From: Prochlorococcus sp. AG-311-J23 | GTDB taxonomy: Bacteria > Cyanobacteriota > Cyanobacteriia > PCC-6307 > Cyanobiaceae | Length of the DNA: 64,000 nucleotides | Assembly (NCBI GenBank): GCA_003284375.1 | Contig: QBVL01000001.1 | Location: 1 to 64,000 of the forward strand | Direction: 5' to 3' | In this document: positions 56,257 to 63,939 of the stretch, in pieces | How positions within the stretch are numbered: the first letter of the stretch is position 1 | How the letters are laid out: each line of letters opens with the position of its first letter | Made by a program: the position numbers and the translations under genes | Notes under the pieces: model-generated | The model's input: the letters and a program-made list of their open reading frames with translations, nothing else | Database searches by the model: none | Told to the model about the DNA's origin: nothing

Positions 56257-57006
56257 CTAGATTATTCCATTTAAAAAAGCCTGAACTATTTCAGTAGCTA
56301 GGAGCTTTATTGTTTTTTTCCTGGTTTTTAGATTTCTAAGATTTTTTTCTAGTAACCCCTCTAATTTACCAATTTCAAGAACCCTTATTTGCCTTCTTGG
56401 AGCACCTAAACCTCCTCTAAACAAGACAGGAAACCGTCCAAATGTTCTGGCGATTGACTCATCTAATTTATTTGGTTGGTCAGAAAAAGGAGGAATCAAT
56501 CCTGAACCAACACCATGCTTACCATATGCATCAAAATGGATCTCAATCGCATACCCTCCACGTTTAGCGAATCTCTTCCCTACTGACCAATTAGTTCTTG
56601 GATCATTAGCATCATCTATATTTCTTATTCCTGGGTCATAGGAGCTGATGTTTAAACCTTTTTTTATGCCAAGTTTAACAATTGATTTTTGTAATTTTAA
56701 ATTCCAAAAAAGTTCATCACTAATTCCAGGATGCATAGGGTTGAGACCAAACTTATCCACAGCTTCGCCAGGTGTGCCAGCACCAGCTAATCCCTGTGAG
56801 TCTGCGTGGCCAGCTAATATTAAAATGGGGATATTTTTATCTACCTCTGTACTACCAACCCAAGTCGCATGAATATTCGAAGATTCCCCAATGATTAGGT
56901 CAAAATCTTCTTTAAAATTACTGGTGTAATAAATTTTAGAAATAGTATAAAAAGCAATTAAAAATACTATTAATTTCAAACTATCTAATAATTTATTTCT
57001 CAGCAC
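56257..57006 (-). CDS. N-acetylmuramoyl-L-alanine amidase-like protein
   Basis: The 249-residue protein has an N-terminal membrane anchor (LKLIVFLIAFYTISKIYY) and a zinc-amidase-like fold: the first His in LILAGHADSQG and the EIHFDAYGKHG motif corresponding to SIHxNA of amidase_3 enzymes. Such enzymes cut the lactyl-amide bond of peptidoglycan outside the cell. Spacing and loops differ from AmiC, so the substrate is uncertain. Confidence 0.65.
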   Translation of the reverse strand: MLRNKLLDSLKLIVFLIAFYTISKIYYTSNFKEDFDLIIGESSNIHATWVGSTEVDKNIPILILAGHADSQGLAGAGTPGEAVDKFGLNPMHPGISDELFWNLKLQKSIVKLGIKKGLNISSYDPGIRNIDDANDPRTNWSVGKRFAKRGGYAIEIHFDAYGKHGVGSGLIPPFSDQPNKLDESIARTFGRFPVLFRGGLGAPRRQIRVLEIGKLEGLLEKNLRNLKTRKKTIKLLATEIVQAFLNGII

Positions 57007-57015
57007 TAATAGTCA

Positions 57016-57573
57016 CTAAATAGGAGAAGAGAGTAGAGAGTTTTCACTACTTAGCTCAAGACTTTCAGATAATTCCAACTGAATTGCTATCAGTTCATCA
57101 CGATGAGCTTTGATTCGTAAAACACTAATATCCGATAAATCTGAACTTAATAACTTAACTTCTAATGATTCCTCTCGTTTGGATTTAATACGATAAATTA
57201 TTCCGGCAAGAGGTGCACCAATTGCAGCCAGTAGTAAAGGCCACCAACTCAAAGAGGGATAAAGCTGAATCAGAACTAGACCCAAACAGGCAGAACCCAC
57301 TCCTCCGAGGCAAGCTAAAAAGATCACCAAAAAAGCACTAGAAGCAACATTGCCACTGAAGATCAACAATTTCTGTTCAACATTGCCTCCTTTTTTTTTC
57401 CAACCACGTTCTTCCAACCAAAAACTAATGCCTTTCAAAACTTCCAGGGGAGGCAAAGGAGACTGAACATCTACGATTGTTGTACGGTCCTTACTAGCAG
57501 CTCGCAAAAAGAATCCCAAACCTATCGCTAATAGGATCGTGAGAAACAAAGTTGAGGAGAATGCAGATTGCAT
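57016..57573 (-). CDS. Cofactor assembly of complex C subunit B (CCB)-like protein
   Basis: The 185-residue protein has an N-terminal membrane segment, a soluble part (PPLEVLKGISFWLEERGWKK), a second membrane region (ACLGLVLIQLYPSLSWWPLL) and a conserved IIYRIKSKREESLEVKL. This pattern matches the CCB2/CCB4-like proteins that help attach heme ci to cytochrome b6 in thylakoids. It lies 9 bp upstream of the amidase-like gene. Confidence 0.7.
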   Translation of the reverse strand: MQSAFSSTLFLTILLAIGLGFFLRAASKDRTTIVDVQSPLPPLEVLKGISFWLEERGWKKKGGNVEQKLLIFSGNVASSAFLVIFLACLGGVGSACLGLVLIQLYPSLSWWPLLLAAIGAPLAGIIYRIKSKREESLEVKLLSSDLSDISVLRIKAHRDELIAIQLELSESLELSSENSLLSSPI

Positions 57574-57758
57574 CGCAAAATTACGATCCTTTTTATATTA
57601 ATTGTTCTGAAAAACATAGCTACAAAAATGAGCTAAAGAAATCAAGAAATTTCAGAACAGATCAAATCGTTGGATTTACTGAATATTTTTCATCATTTGA
57701 GGTACTAGAATTAAATCATTAAGAAATCACTACTGAATTAAATTTCCATTAAATTTTT

Positions 57759-58403
57759 ATGCCAATAAAACTTGATGAACCCTCGACTTTCAATATCTTT
57801 GATCAAGACATAGATAATGAAACTGTGATGGCTTTAAGCTCATCTTCAGCTTTAGCCATTGATACCGAAGCAATGGGATTAATTCATGGTAGAGATCGGC
57901 TATGTTTGATACAAATATGTGACGAATTTGATAATGTTATTTGTATTCGTATAGAACGAAATCAACATTCAGCACCACACTTAAAATCTATTCTTGAGAA
58001 CCAAACAATTGAAAAAGTATTTCATTTTGCAAGATTTGATGTCGCTGCCTTAGCAAGTAATCTAAGCATTGAGGTTAATCCAATTTTTTGCACGAAAATT
58101 GCAAGTAAAATAGGAAGAACTTATAGCCCAAAGCATGGATTAAAAGAAGTAATTATGGAAACTGTTGGAGTGGAATTAGATAAACAAGCTCAAAGCAGTG
58201 ACTGGGGAAAAGTTGGTGACTTAACTCAAAAACAACTTATCTATGCTGCAAATGATGTTAGATATTTACTAGGGGCAAAACACAAGCTTGAGGAGATGTT
58301 GAAGCGTGAAGAAAGGTGGGTTCTAGCAAAAAAATGCTTCCAATGCGTACCAATTTTATCGGAGCTTGATAGAAGAAGATTTACAAATATCTTTGATCAT
58401 TAG
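57759..58403 (+). CDS. rnd: Ribonuclease D-like 3'-5' exonuclease
   Basis: The 214-residue protein is a single DEDDy exonuclease domain: AIDTEAMGL (DxE), KVFHFARFDVAAL (D) and YAANDVRYLL (Yx3D). The HRDC domains of full RNase D are missing, as in other cyanobacteria. It should trim RNA, for example tRNA precursors. Confidence 0.9.
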   Translation: MPIKLDEPSTFNIFDQDIDNETVMALSSSSALAIDTEAMGLIHGRDRLCLIQICDEFDNVICIRIERNQHSAPHLKSILENQTIEKVFHFARFDVAALASNLSIEVNPIFCTKIASKIGRTYSPKHGLKEVIMETVGVELDKQAQSSDWGKVGDLTQKQLIYAANDVRYLLGAKHKLEEMLKREERWVLAKKCFQCVPILSELDRRRFTNIFDH

Positions 58404-58422
58404 TTTTCAACCTAAAAATGTA

Positions 58423-58692
58423 TTAATCCTCAAGCATAAAATTCTCCTCTTCTTTTAGAGCCTTTAACAACTGATCAAATGAGGCAGCGGCAGATACACT
58501 TTGTTTTTTATCCTTATTTAAAGTTTGCTCAAGGAAACTTTGGGCAATTTCTTTTCTGGATTGCAAATCTTTTTTCCCTTCTTTAGCTGCAGCGACCTCT
58601 ACTTTTCGTCGAGCAGCTGAAATACTTATACTTAAAGATGATGCTAATTGAGCACAAATTTTAAGATAATGATGATCTTCAATTAGCGGCAT
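58423..58692 (-). CDS. Conserved hypothetical helical protein
   Basis: The 89-residue protein is predicted to be mostly helical, rich in Ala, Glu and Lys, without membrane segments or known motifs (SSLSISISAARRKVEVAAAK). It converges on rnd, with 19 bp between stops. Function unknown. Confidence 0.65.
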   Translation of the reverse strand: MPLIEDHHYLKICAQLASSLSISISAARRKVEVAAAKEGKKDLQSRKEIAQSFLEQTLNKDKKQSVSAAASFDQLLKALKEEENFMLED

Positions 58693-58749
58693 ATGCAGAA
58701 GCTTGAATAGACAATCTTTATAAAAAATCTTTTATTAGATTACACCTCA

Positions 58750-59970
58750 CTATGAGCCCTGGGACAAGTGAGACGAAATACTAAGTGCTATAGAGTGACT
58801 TCCGCCCTCGGGACCCATCCTTTTAGCCCCTCTTAAGCCAATCATCTTTCTATCTAAATCAGAATTGAGTAAAAACCTCACTTGTTTTGCGAGATCCTCA
58901 TACCCCTTAGCAATAGCCACCGAACCTCCTAATAAACGACTTTGACGCTTAGCAAAATTGAAATTGAATTGATGTCCTTTCCCAGGGAAGGACACGCATG
59001 GGATACCTAAACCTACTAATTGTTCAGTAGCTGTACCTGCATTCGCTACTCCTACTTCTCCCCACTTAGCCCAACAAGAAAATTGGTTATCACCAATCAA
59101 GATAAGTAATGAGTTCTTTTTCCATATTCCTGAAATACCATTTTCACCTGCGGAATGATAAGTAGATTTAAAGCCTAAGTCCGTCAATATTAATTCAATT
59201 TTTTTGCTAATTATAGATGAACTTAAAGGAACAAATACTGCAATCGAAGATGTAATTTGAATAAATTGAATTGCAATTAAAAGTTTTTTAAAATTCTGAT
59301 ATGCCTCAGGGAAACGACTTCCACACAACAAAATCAAACGTCTATATCTTTTATAGTCATCAGGACATTCTCTCTTAGAAAATCCATCCATCATTGGATT
59401 CCCCGGCGATAGTGCTTTGACGCCATGATTTCTCAAACCTCTAGCAGTGATTTTGTCTCTTACTGCAACCATCCTGCAACGACTAGATCGCATCAACCAA
59501 TATTCCCATGGATCCCACTCAGTGCCTTTCAATCGATGGTAAAAATCACTCAAAGCGGGTCTTGGACCACTCACCCATGTGTAATCACTTTTAGGAGTGC
59601 CAATAAAAAAATAATTTGCGCCACTAGCCCATGCAAATAGAAGAGGTAATAAATCTCCAACTGCAACGATAATTCTTCCTTCTTTGGCTGCTCTATGAAT
59701 CAAAATCCATTGACTCCACAGACTTCCTAACAATCCAGCTTTTAAATCTAAAACCAAACCACTAAAACTCTGATTACTAAATCCTCCGCTTGGCAAAAAT
59801 GTTGAGGGGCCAATCTTTGCAAGCCAACCATTTTTTACAAGCGTTAAAAATGCTTTCCCATCTCCAACCATCGGGAGAACCTCTAGGGAGATATCTGGAT
59901 TCATTTCATGGAGAGCTTCTATCACCCTGCAAGTGATCGTGTCTTCTCCATGACCATTACACAGAAACAA
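58750..59970 (-). CDS. Lipid-A-disaccharide synthase (LpxB)-related glycosyltransferase
   Basis: The protein resembles the cyanobacterial LpxB-like family: LFLCNGHGEDTITCRVIEAL at the N-terminus, ALSPGNPMMDGF, RLILLCGSRFPEAY and NAGTATEQLVGLGIPCVSFP in the sugar-nucleotide site. The open frame continues through the antisense strand of tRNA-Cys up to 60174, but that part is a translated tRNA and cannot be coding in a conserved way. TTG at 59970 gives 406 residues beginning just before NGHGED, as expected for the family. Whether it works in lipid A synthesis is not known. Confidence 0.78.
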   Translation of the reverse strand: MFLCNGHGEDTITCRVIEALHEMNPDISLEVLPMVGDGKAFLTLVKNGWLAKIGPSTFLPSGGFSNQSFSGLVLDLKAGLLGSLWSQWILIHRAAKEGRIIVAVGDLLPLLFAWASGANYFFIGTPKSDYTWVSGPRPALSDFYHRLKGTEWDPWEYWLMRSSRCRMVAVRDKITARGLRNHGVKALSPGNPMMDGFSKRECPDDYKRYRRLILLCGSRFPEAYQNFKKLLIAIQFIQITSSIAVFVPLSSSIISKKIELILTDLGFKSTYHSAGENGISGIWKKNSLLILIGDNQFSCWAKWGEVGVANAGTATEQLVGLGIPCVSFPGKGHQFNFNFAKRQSRLLGGSVAIAKGYEDLAKQVRFLLNSDLDRKMIGLRGAKRMGPEGGSHSIALSISSHLSQGS

Positions 59971-60027
59971 AAGATTTTGTTCGGTTTGACTGATACGATT
60001 TGAATTGGAAATGAAACTTTCATTTTC

Positions 60028-60098
60028 GGCGGCATGGCCAAGTGGTAAGGCAGAGGATTGCAAATCCTTTATCCCCAGTTCGAATCTGGGTGCCGCCT
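60028..60098 (+). tRNA. trnC: tRNA-Cys(GCA)
   Basis: The gene starts GGCGGCATGGCCAAGTGG, has anticodon GCA in GAGGATTGCAAATCC, and T-arm CCAGTTCGAATCTGG. The acceptor pairs GGCGGC with GCCGCC and the discriminator is T, typical of tRNA-Cys. CCA is not encoded. Accessory genes begin right past its 3' end. Confidence 0.95.
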
Positions 60099-60185
60099 TT
60101 ATAAGTTTACGCTTTATTTTCCTGAGAACCCTTCCCAGCACTATGCTCCATGTGTAGCGAGTAGCAAGTCTCAAGAAGGTCTAAT

Positions 60186-60265
60186 GGTCGGTAAGTGGTC
60201 GGTAAGTTGCTTAGGTTATTTCAGCAAAAGCAAGTCACACTTTGTATTCTTACAGTTACCGACCA
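60186..60265. repeat. Tandem GGTCGGTAAGT plus inverted copy
   Basis: GGTCGGTAAGT occurs twice in direct tandem (60186-60196 and 60197-60207), and TTACCGACCA (60256-60265) is an inverted 10-base match to TGGTCGGTAA. The set lies 90-170 bp past the tRNA-Cys 3' end. Confidence 0.85.
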
Positions 60266-60333
60266 GAAGCACCAACAAGAAGAATTTTTATTGGTAAAAA
60301 TATTTTTGAAAAATATAAAAATCCCCTGACAGA

Positions 60334-60642
60334 CTAGGCAGCATCAACACAAGCATTGAACTGATGCTCTACTAATTTCCAACCATTACTTATCAGTTCA
60401 TTCCAAGTTTCATAAGAAGACTGATAGTCCAATCTTCTTGTGTTCTTCAACTTGGTTGGAATGCCTTGCTCTGTGCAATACCACAGTTGAGTAAAGACAG
60501 TAGGGAATGCCATTGCAGATTTAGGGTCTCGTATAAACAACAAGCAAAAATCTTTAGCAGGAGCAACTAACCATCCTGATGGAGTTGTTTTCATTTCTCT
60601 TACTGGTTCATTCATGTAACTGATGTCTGAGGGTGGATTCAT
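60334..60642 (-). CDS. DUF1651-like protein
   Basis: The 102-residue protein has the pattern of DUF1651, common in marine picocyanobacteria: SGWLVAPAKDFCLLFIRDP near the start, KLKNTRRLDYQSSYETWNEL and NGWKLVEHQF. The function of this family is unknown; it is often found in accessory regions. Confidence 0.65.
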   Translation of the reverse strand: MNPPSDISYMNEPVREMKTTPSGWLVAPAKDFCLLFIRDPKSAMAFPTVFTQLWYCTEQGIPTKLKNTRRLDYQSSYETWNELISNGWKLVEHQFNACVDAA

Positions 60643-60661
60643 CTATAAGAAGAGACAAAAA

Positions 60662-60683
60662 AACCACCTGCTCACTGGTGGTT
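60662..60683 (-). terminator. Strong 7-bp hairpin with U-run on the minus strand
   Basis: AACCACC (60662-60668) and GGTGGTT (60677-60683) pair around an 8-base loop. Read on the minus strand the stem is followed by TTTTTTTGTC, a good intrinsic terminator just before the DUF1651-like start at 60642. On the plus strand CTTTTG follows. It may isolate the gene from leftward read-through or end a short antisense RNA from the recombinase promoter region. Confidence 0.65.
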
Positions 60684-60797
60684 CTTTTGAGGTTTAGCGA
60701 TGGGGAATAAACTAATACAAATATACTATCTCTGTCTATACGGGCAACTATTCGTAAGGAAAATATATTCTTCTAGGGTATGTAATATCAAAATACT

Positions 60798-60873
60798 TCG
60801 TACCCTTTCGCTTGTACCGATATAACTGGTGTCTAGGGGTACGAGAATATAGTACGATAATGCGTTATAGTAC
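60798..60873. promoter_or_regulatory. GTAC-rich palindrome cluster upstream of the recombinase
   Basis: Five GTAC tetramers start at 60800, 60814, 60839, 60852 and 60870. TCGTACCC (60798-60805) is inverted as GGGTACGA (60837-60844), and GTACGATAA-TGCG-TTATAGTAC (60852-60873) is an imperfect palindrome ending 20 bp before the recombinase ATG. Likely roles are a resolvase res site or an operator. Confidence 0.5.
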
Positions 60874-60893
60874 CACTAGCGAATGAGTTAGTT

Positions 60894-61472
60894 ATGACTG
60901 TCCGTGGGTATTGGAGGTGTAGCACAGATCATCAAGATCAAGAGCGTCAGGTGCTTGCTCTGGAGAAAGCAAACTGTGAGGTTATCTATGGAGACAAGAT
61001 CACAGGAACTAGCAATTACGGAGATAGAGAAGAATTATCTAAGTGCTTAGAAGAACTACAAGAAGGTGACCTTCTAATCCTTGAAGATCTCACGAGACTT
61101 GGAAGAACAATGGTGACCATGTTGGTTGAGGTCAACAAACTCATTGAGCGAGGCATATTCATCAAGACTCTGGATGGTCGTTTAGATACCTCATTGATGA
61201 ATGAAGAGATTGTCAGGTTGATAGTTGGAGTTATGGGTTACTCAGCAGAATGTGAGTTGAGAAATATACGTCATAGAACATCTGAAGGTCGTGCAGTTGC
61301 AAGAAGTAGAGGAGTGAAGTTTGGTGCTAAACGTAAGTACGACAAGTTCCAGATTGAAGAAATCATGAACAAGAGGAACCAAGGTATTGGTTATGGATCT
61401 ATTGCTAAGTCAATGGGTATGAGTAAGTCCACAGTGCAGACAATCATTCAACGTGAAGGTGTAGCAGCATGA
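60894..61472 (+). CDS. Serine recombinase (resolvase/invertase family)
   Basis: The 192-residue protein has the small serine recombinase layout: catalytic Ser10 in GYWRCSTDHQDQERQ, DLTRLGRTM with the conserved Arg pair, the long E helix (MGYSAECELRNIRHRTSEGR), and a C-terminal helix-turn-helix (GYGSIAKSMGMSKSTVQTII). All catalytic residues are present, so it is probably active in resolution, inversion or integration. A palindromic GTAC cluster lies just upstream. It overlaps a 45-residue ORF by 4 bp. Confidence 0.92.
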   Translation: MTVRGYWRCSTDHQDQERQVLALEKANCEVIYGDKITGTSNYGDREELSKCLEELQEGDLLILEDLTRLGRTMVTMLVEVNKLIERGIFIKTLDGRLDTSLMNEEIVRLIVGVMGYSAECELRNIRHRTSEGRAVARSRGVKFGAKRKYDKFQIEEIMNKRNQGIGYGSIAKSMGMSKSTVQTIIQREGVAA

Positions 61473-61606
61473 ACACTTTTACTGTCTCTGGTTTAGTAAG
61501 TGGTTACAGGATTCAGCATCAAGTACCTGCTGTAAGCATTCATCATGCAATAAAAGTCTTTCAAGAGTTATTCCCAAAATCTAGGAATGTTTATGTACTT
61601 GAATAA
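61469..61606 (+). CDS. Small protein (45 aa) coupled to the recombinase
   Basis: ATG at 61469 overlaps the recombinase stop as ATGA, the usual layout of translationally coupled genes. The product starts MNTFTVSGLVSGYRIQHQVP and ends with FPKSRNVYVLE; it has a beta-hairpin-like start and one helix (VSIHHAIKVFQELF). This fold pattern recurs in small cyanobacterial and phage proteins, but I cannot name a family. Confidence 0.6.
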   Translation: MNTFTVSGLVSGYRIQHQVPAVSIHHAIKVFQELFPKSRNVYVLE

Positions 61607-61622
61607 ATTATTGAAACTTTAT

Positions 61623-62435
61623 TTATAATCTATCTCTACATTTTCTTATAAGCGTATTACAGGTAGAAGGATCCTCATGATTGAGTGCAATTGCTTTTTC
61701 ATAATAATCAATTGCTTCCTGATATTCTTTTAGATCAAATTTATTATTTCCCATGTCTATATACAAATTTGGATTCCTATCATCAAGGTCAATTGCTTTT
61801 TGAATATTTTCACTTTGCTGTTTATAGCAAAAAATTGAATCTTGCAACTTATTAGATTTTTCAAAATTTCTTGCTGCCAATCCCCACCAAAATCCATTCT
61901 TTATCTTGTGTTCCGCATCCTTTTTGTATTGAGGTTTCTCGAATTTCTTTTTATATAACTTACATTCATCTTCATCATTGAATTCTGTCCCGTCAGAAGC
62001 ACGATAAATTTCTTTTTTACTATTTGAACGAGTATCTTCCAGTGCTATCGCATGTCTAAAATATTTACTTGCTTCTTCATATTCTTCTAAATCGTGCTTA
62101 CAATAACCTATCGATTTATAAGGGTATGGATCTTGATCATCTAAATTTATTGCACCCTTGAACAACTCAATTGCCTCTTCATATTCTTCTAGGTCATATT
62201 TACAATCACCGATATATGAATATATATCTGGATTCTGATTATCTAATTCAAGTGCTCTCTTGAAATACTTTATTGCTTCATCGTATGCTTGACATTTAGA
62301 ATTTGATAACCCAAGAACAATACATGCTTCTACACTTTTACATGATTTTATTTCTTCTAAATTCTTTTCATATAACTTACATTCATCTTCTATATTGAAT
62401 TCTGTTCCGTCAGCAGCACGATAAATTATATCCAT
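61623..62435 (-). CDS. TPR protein with duplicated DGTEF-type motif
   Basis: The 270-residue protein has TPR-like units (for example YDEAIKYFKRALELDNQNPD and YEEAIELFKGAINLDDQDP) at about 50-130 and again at 195-265. Two copies of a separate motif precede the two TPR blocks: IYRAADGTEFNIEDECKLYE (about 4-23) and IYRASDGTEFNDEDECKLYK (about 143-162). The protein looks like a duplication of a DGTEF-plus-TPR module. It lacks the TFPVPF leader of the other TPR proteins in this window. Role unknown. Confidence 0.78.
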   Translation of the reverse strand: MDIIYRAADGTEFNIEDECKLYEKNLEEIKSCKSVEACIVLGLSNSKCQAYDEAIKYFKRALELDNQNPDIYSYIGDCKYDLEEYEEAIELFKGAINLDDQDPYPYKSIGYCKHDLEEYEEASKYFRHAIALEDTRSNSKKEIYRASDGTEFNDEDECKLYKKKFEKPQYKKDAEHKIKNGFWWGLAARNFEKSNKLQDSIFCYKQQSENIQKAIDLDDRNPNLYIDMGNNKFDLKEYQEAIDYYEKAIALNHEDPSTCNTLIRKCRDRL

Positions 62436-62581
62436 TGCAATATTTTACTTCAAAACTTGTATTTGCATTAGATCCGAAATTTACAAATATCTGTCTACAA
62501 ATAACAATTACCCCAATTCATGACTAGTGGTTGCTTGCACAATTTGGTTCAGGTGTTATTCATAGGTTCCGCTAAAAAATA

Positions 62582-63190
62582 TTGCACCTATTCCTTGCTG
62601 CTTTAGCAACTCTTACTCCTATAAATCCTTCAATACTAGGAAGAGCAAGGTTGCTCTATCCCTTAGTGCCACCGAGGACTGGTTGTGGTGCTGGATGCCA
62701 TTACAAGAATGAAGCATTATCCATGCCTGAAAATGCTAATAATGGTTGGAGAAAAATAAGAGTAAAGAGGAGTCAATACATATGGAATTACAAGACTCAG
62801 AAGTTTGAAAATCGTACGTTCTTATCAACTCTTAGTAAGGAACGATTACTAAAACTTGGAAGGAGTGAGGATGATGTGGGCGTTCCTAATACTATAAGAA
62901 ATGTATATGTTCACTGCAAAGATAAAAAACTTACGTTCAGCGATAGAGAAATTGCAAGAAACATATTAGGCAGAGAAAGAAATACCAAAGACACCCATGA
63001 TGAGAATGATATTCCTATCATTGGATCTTCTCAGGGATCTCCTTTTTATTGGTATCAAGGTCTATGCCAGAAAGAAGCACAAGCATATAAAATTGATACT
63101 CCAATGCAAAGATATCTTTATTACTTAGAGAAGAATACTGGTAGAAAAGATCTATATGATAAAGACTCTGAAGAGGTTATTGCTTACTGA
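62582..63190 (+). CDS. Secreted protein with CGAGCH motif, orphan family (copy 2)
   Basis: A TTG at 62582 starts a 202-residue protein with a hydrophobic N-terminus (HLFLAALATL) that may be a signal peptide. It then has TGCGAGCHYK, NGWRKIRVKRSQYIW, YVHCKDKK and WYQGLCQKEAQAY. These match in order the gene at 8663 in the tRNA-Ser island, including all four Cys and the GWRKI(K/R)VKR motif. The overall similarity is otherwise low, so the pair diverged long ago or came separately. No named domain was recognised. Confidence 0.72.
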   Translation: MHLFLAALATLTPINPSILGRARLLYPLVPPRTGCGAGCHYKNEALSMPENANNGWRKIRVKRSQYIWNYKTQKFENRTFLSTLSKERLLKLGRSEDDVGVPNTIRNVYVHCKDKKLTFSDREIARNILGRERNTKDTHDENDIPIIGSSQGSPFYWYQGLCQKEAQAYKIDTPMQRYLYYLEKNTGRKDLYDKDSEEVIAY

Positions 63191-63196
63191 TTCTTT

Positions 63197-63220
63197 ATAC
63201 TATAAACCTCGTTATAGTAC
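63197..63220. promoter_or_regulatory. Palindrome TACTATAA / TTATAGTA, like the recombinase upstream site
   Basis: TACTATAA (63198-63205) pairs with TTATAGTA (63212-63219) around a 6-base spacer, just past the CGAGCH gene stop. The right half with flanks, CGTTATAGTAC (63210-63220), is identical to 60863-60873 upstream of the recombinase, in the same orientation. Confidence 0.5.
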
Positions 63221-63249
63221 TTCTTGAATGATACCTATACGCCTCTAGA

Positions 63250-63314
63250 ATGCCCCTAAAAGTATAATGGCAAACTAAGTAATCTGTGCTATAATAGTAG
63301 CATTCAAGGGGCAT
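63250..63314 (+). promoter_or_regulatory. Promoter-like region of the small phage-like genes
   Basis: Two perfect TATAAT hexamers lie at 63263-63268 and 63290-63295. ATGCCCCT (63250-63257) and AGGGGCAT (63307-63314) form an inverted repeat that encloses both. The region lies 130-190 bp before the ATG at 63441, leaving a long possible leader. Confidence 0.4.
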
Positions 63315-63440
63315 CAGCGAAGGTCGTTTCCTGTTACCTGAAGAATGAAAAGTCAATAATTAGACTGACAATAAACCCTCATAGATTTCAGTATTATCTG
63401 TGAACTAATTACCTGTTCAAAATTATCATTTTATTTTTCA

Positions 63441-63662
63441 ATGACTAAAGAATTTGCCGTGAAACTTCACGTGCTTGACGAGCGTGAGGAATTGTTATGT
63501 GGCATGGAAAAGTCCTTCAAGGATAAAGGAAATCGGGATGAACTATTGAAACATTTACTTCTTGCATGGAATATCTTTGAGTACCAAACTCAAACTAAAG
63601 ATGAGATAGAAGAAGAATTCTTACCAAATAGAAAGTATGGACCAATAGGAGGAGGAAACTAA
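63441..63662 (+). CDS. Small hypothetical protein (73 aa), phage-like
   Basis: The 73-residue product is acidic and helical (MTKEFAVKLHVLDEREELL), ends in GPIGGGN, and has no known motif. Its stop overlaps the next ATG by one base (TAATG) after an AGGAGGAGG ribosome-binding site, so the two are translated together. Small gene pairs like this are usual in cyanophage and island DNA. Confidence 0.55.
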   Translation: MTKEFAVKLHVLDEREELLCGMEKSFKDKGNRDELLKHLLLAWNIFEYQTQTKDEIEEEFLPNRKYGPIGGGN

Positions 63663-63841
63663 TGAAAGGAAAAACTAATCATCCCTATGCGGAAGATGCC
63701 ATCTATTGGATTGAGGTGGTAATCAAACAAGAATGTGGGGGTCACTTGAAACCTTACAAATACATCAGTACAGAAGCAAAGTTGGATTTTCTTACAGAGA
63801 AGTTCAACGAACTCAAACTAAAACTAGACGAGGAAATCTAA
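63662..63841 (+). CDS. Small hypothetical protein (59 aa), coupled to the preceding gene
   Basis: ATG at 63662, preceded by AGGAGGAGG at a good distance, opens a 59-codon frame: MKGKTNHPYAEDAIYWIEVV, then a helical charged end (EAKLDFLTEKFNELKLKLDE). A good ribosome-binding site and the one-base overlap with the previous stop support it. A longer frame in another phase from 63733 is a shadow. No family recognised. Confidence 0.6.
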   Translation: MKGKTNHPYAEDAIYWIEVVIKQECGGHLKPYKYISTEAKLDFLTEKFNELKLKLDEEI

Positions 63842-63850
63842 AGAAAAAAA

Positions 63851-63878
63851 AGAGCACTGTAGGGAATTACAGTGCTCT
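63851..63878 (-). terminator. Strong 11-bp hairpin with U-run on the minus strand
   Basis: AGAGCACTGTA (63851-63861) pairs perfectly with TACAGTGCTCT (63868-63878) around a 6-base loop. On the minus strand it is followed by TTTTTTTCTT, a strong intrinsic terminator for genes coming from the right. It lies 9 bp past the stop of the plus-strand gene pair and may serve both directions. Confidence 0.75.
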
Positions 63879-63939
63879 GATAAAGCGGAAAGTATCACCA
63901 GTAAGACAAAGTTGGTGACAGTTCATATATGGTGTTTTC

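Noticed and set aside
59971-60174. N-terminal extension of the LpxB-like protein
   Set aside because: The extension is the translated antisense strand of tRNA-Cys and its flanks, a known annotation artefact.
63733-63918. 61-codon plus-strand frame through the terminal hairpin
   Set aside because: It starts inside the better-supported 59-codon gene (63662-63841) in another phase and reads through the hairpin; no ribosome-binding site.
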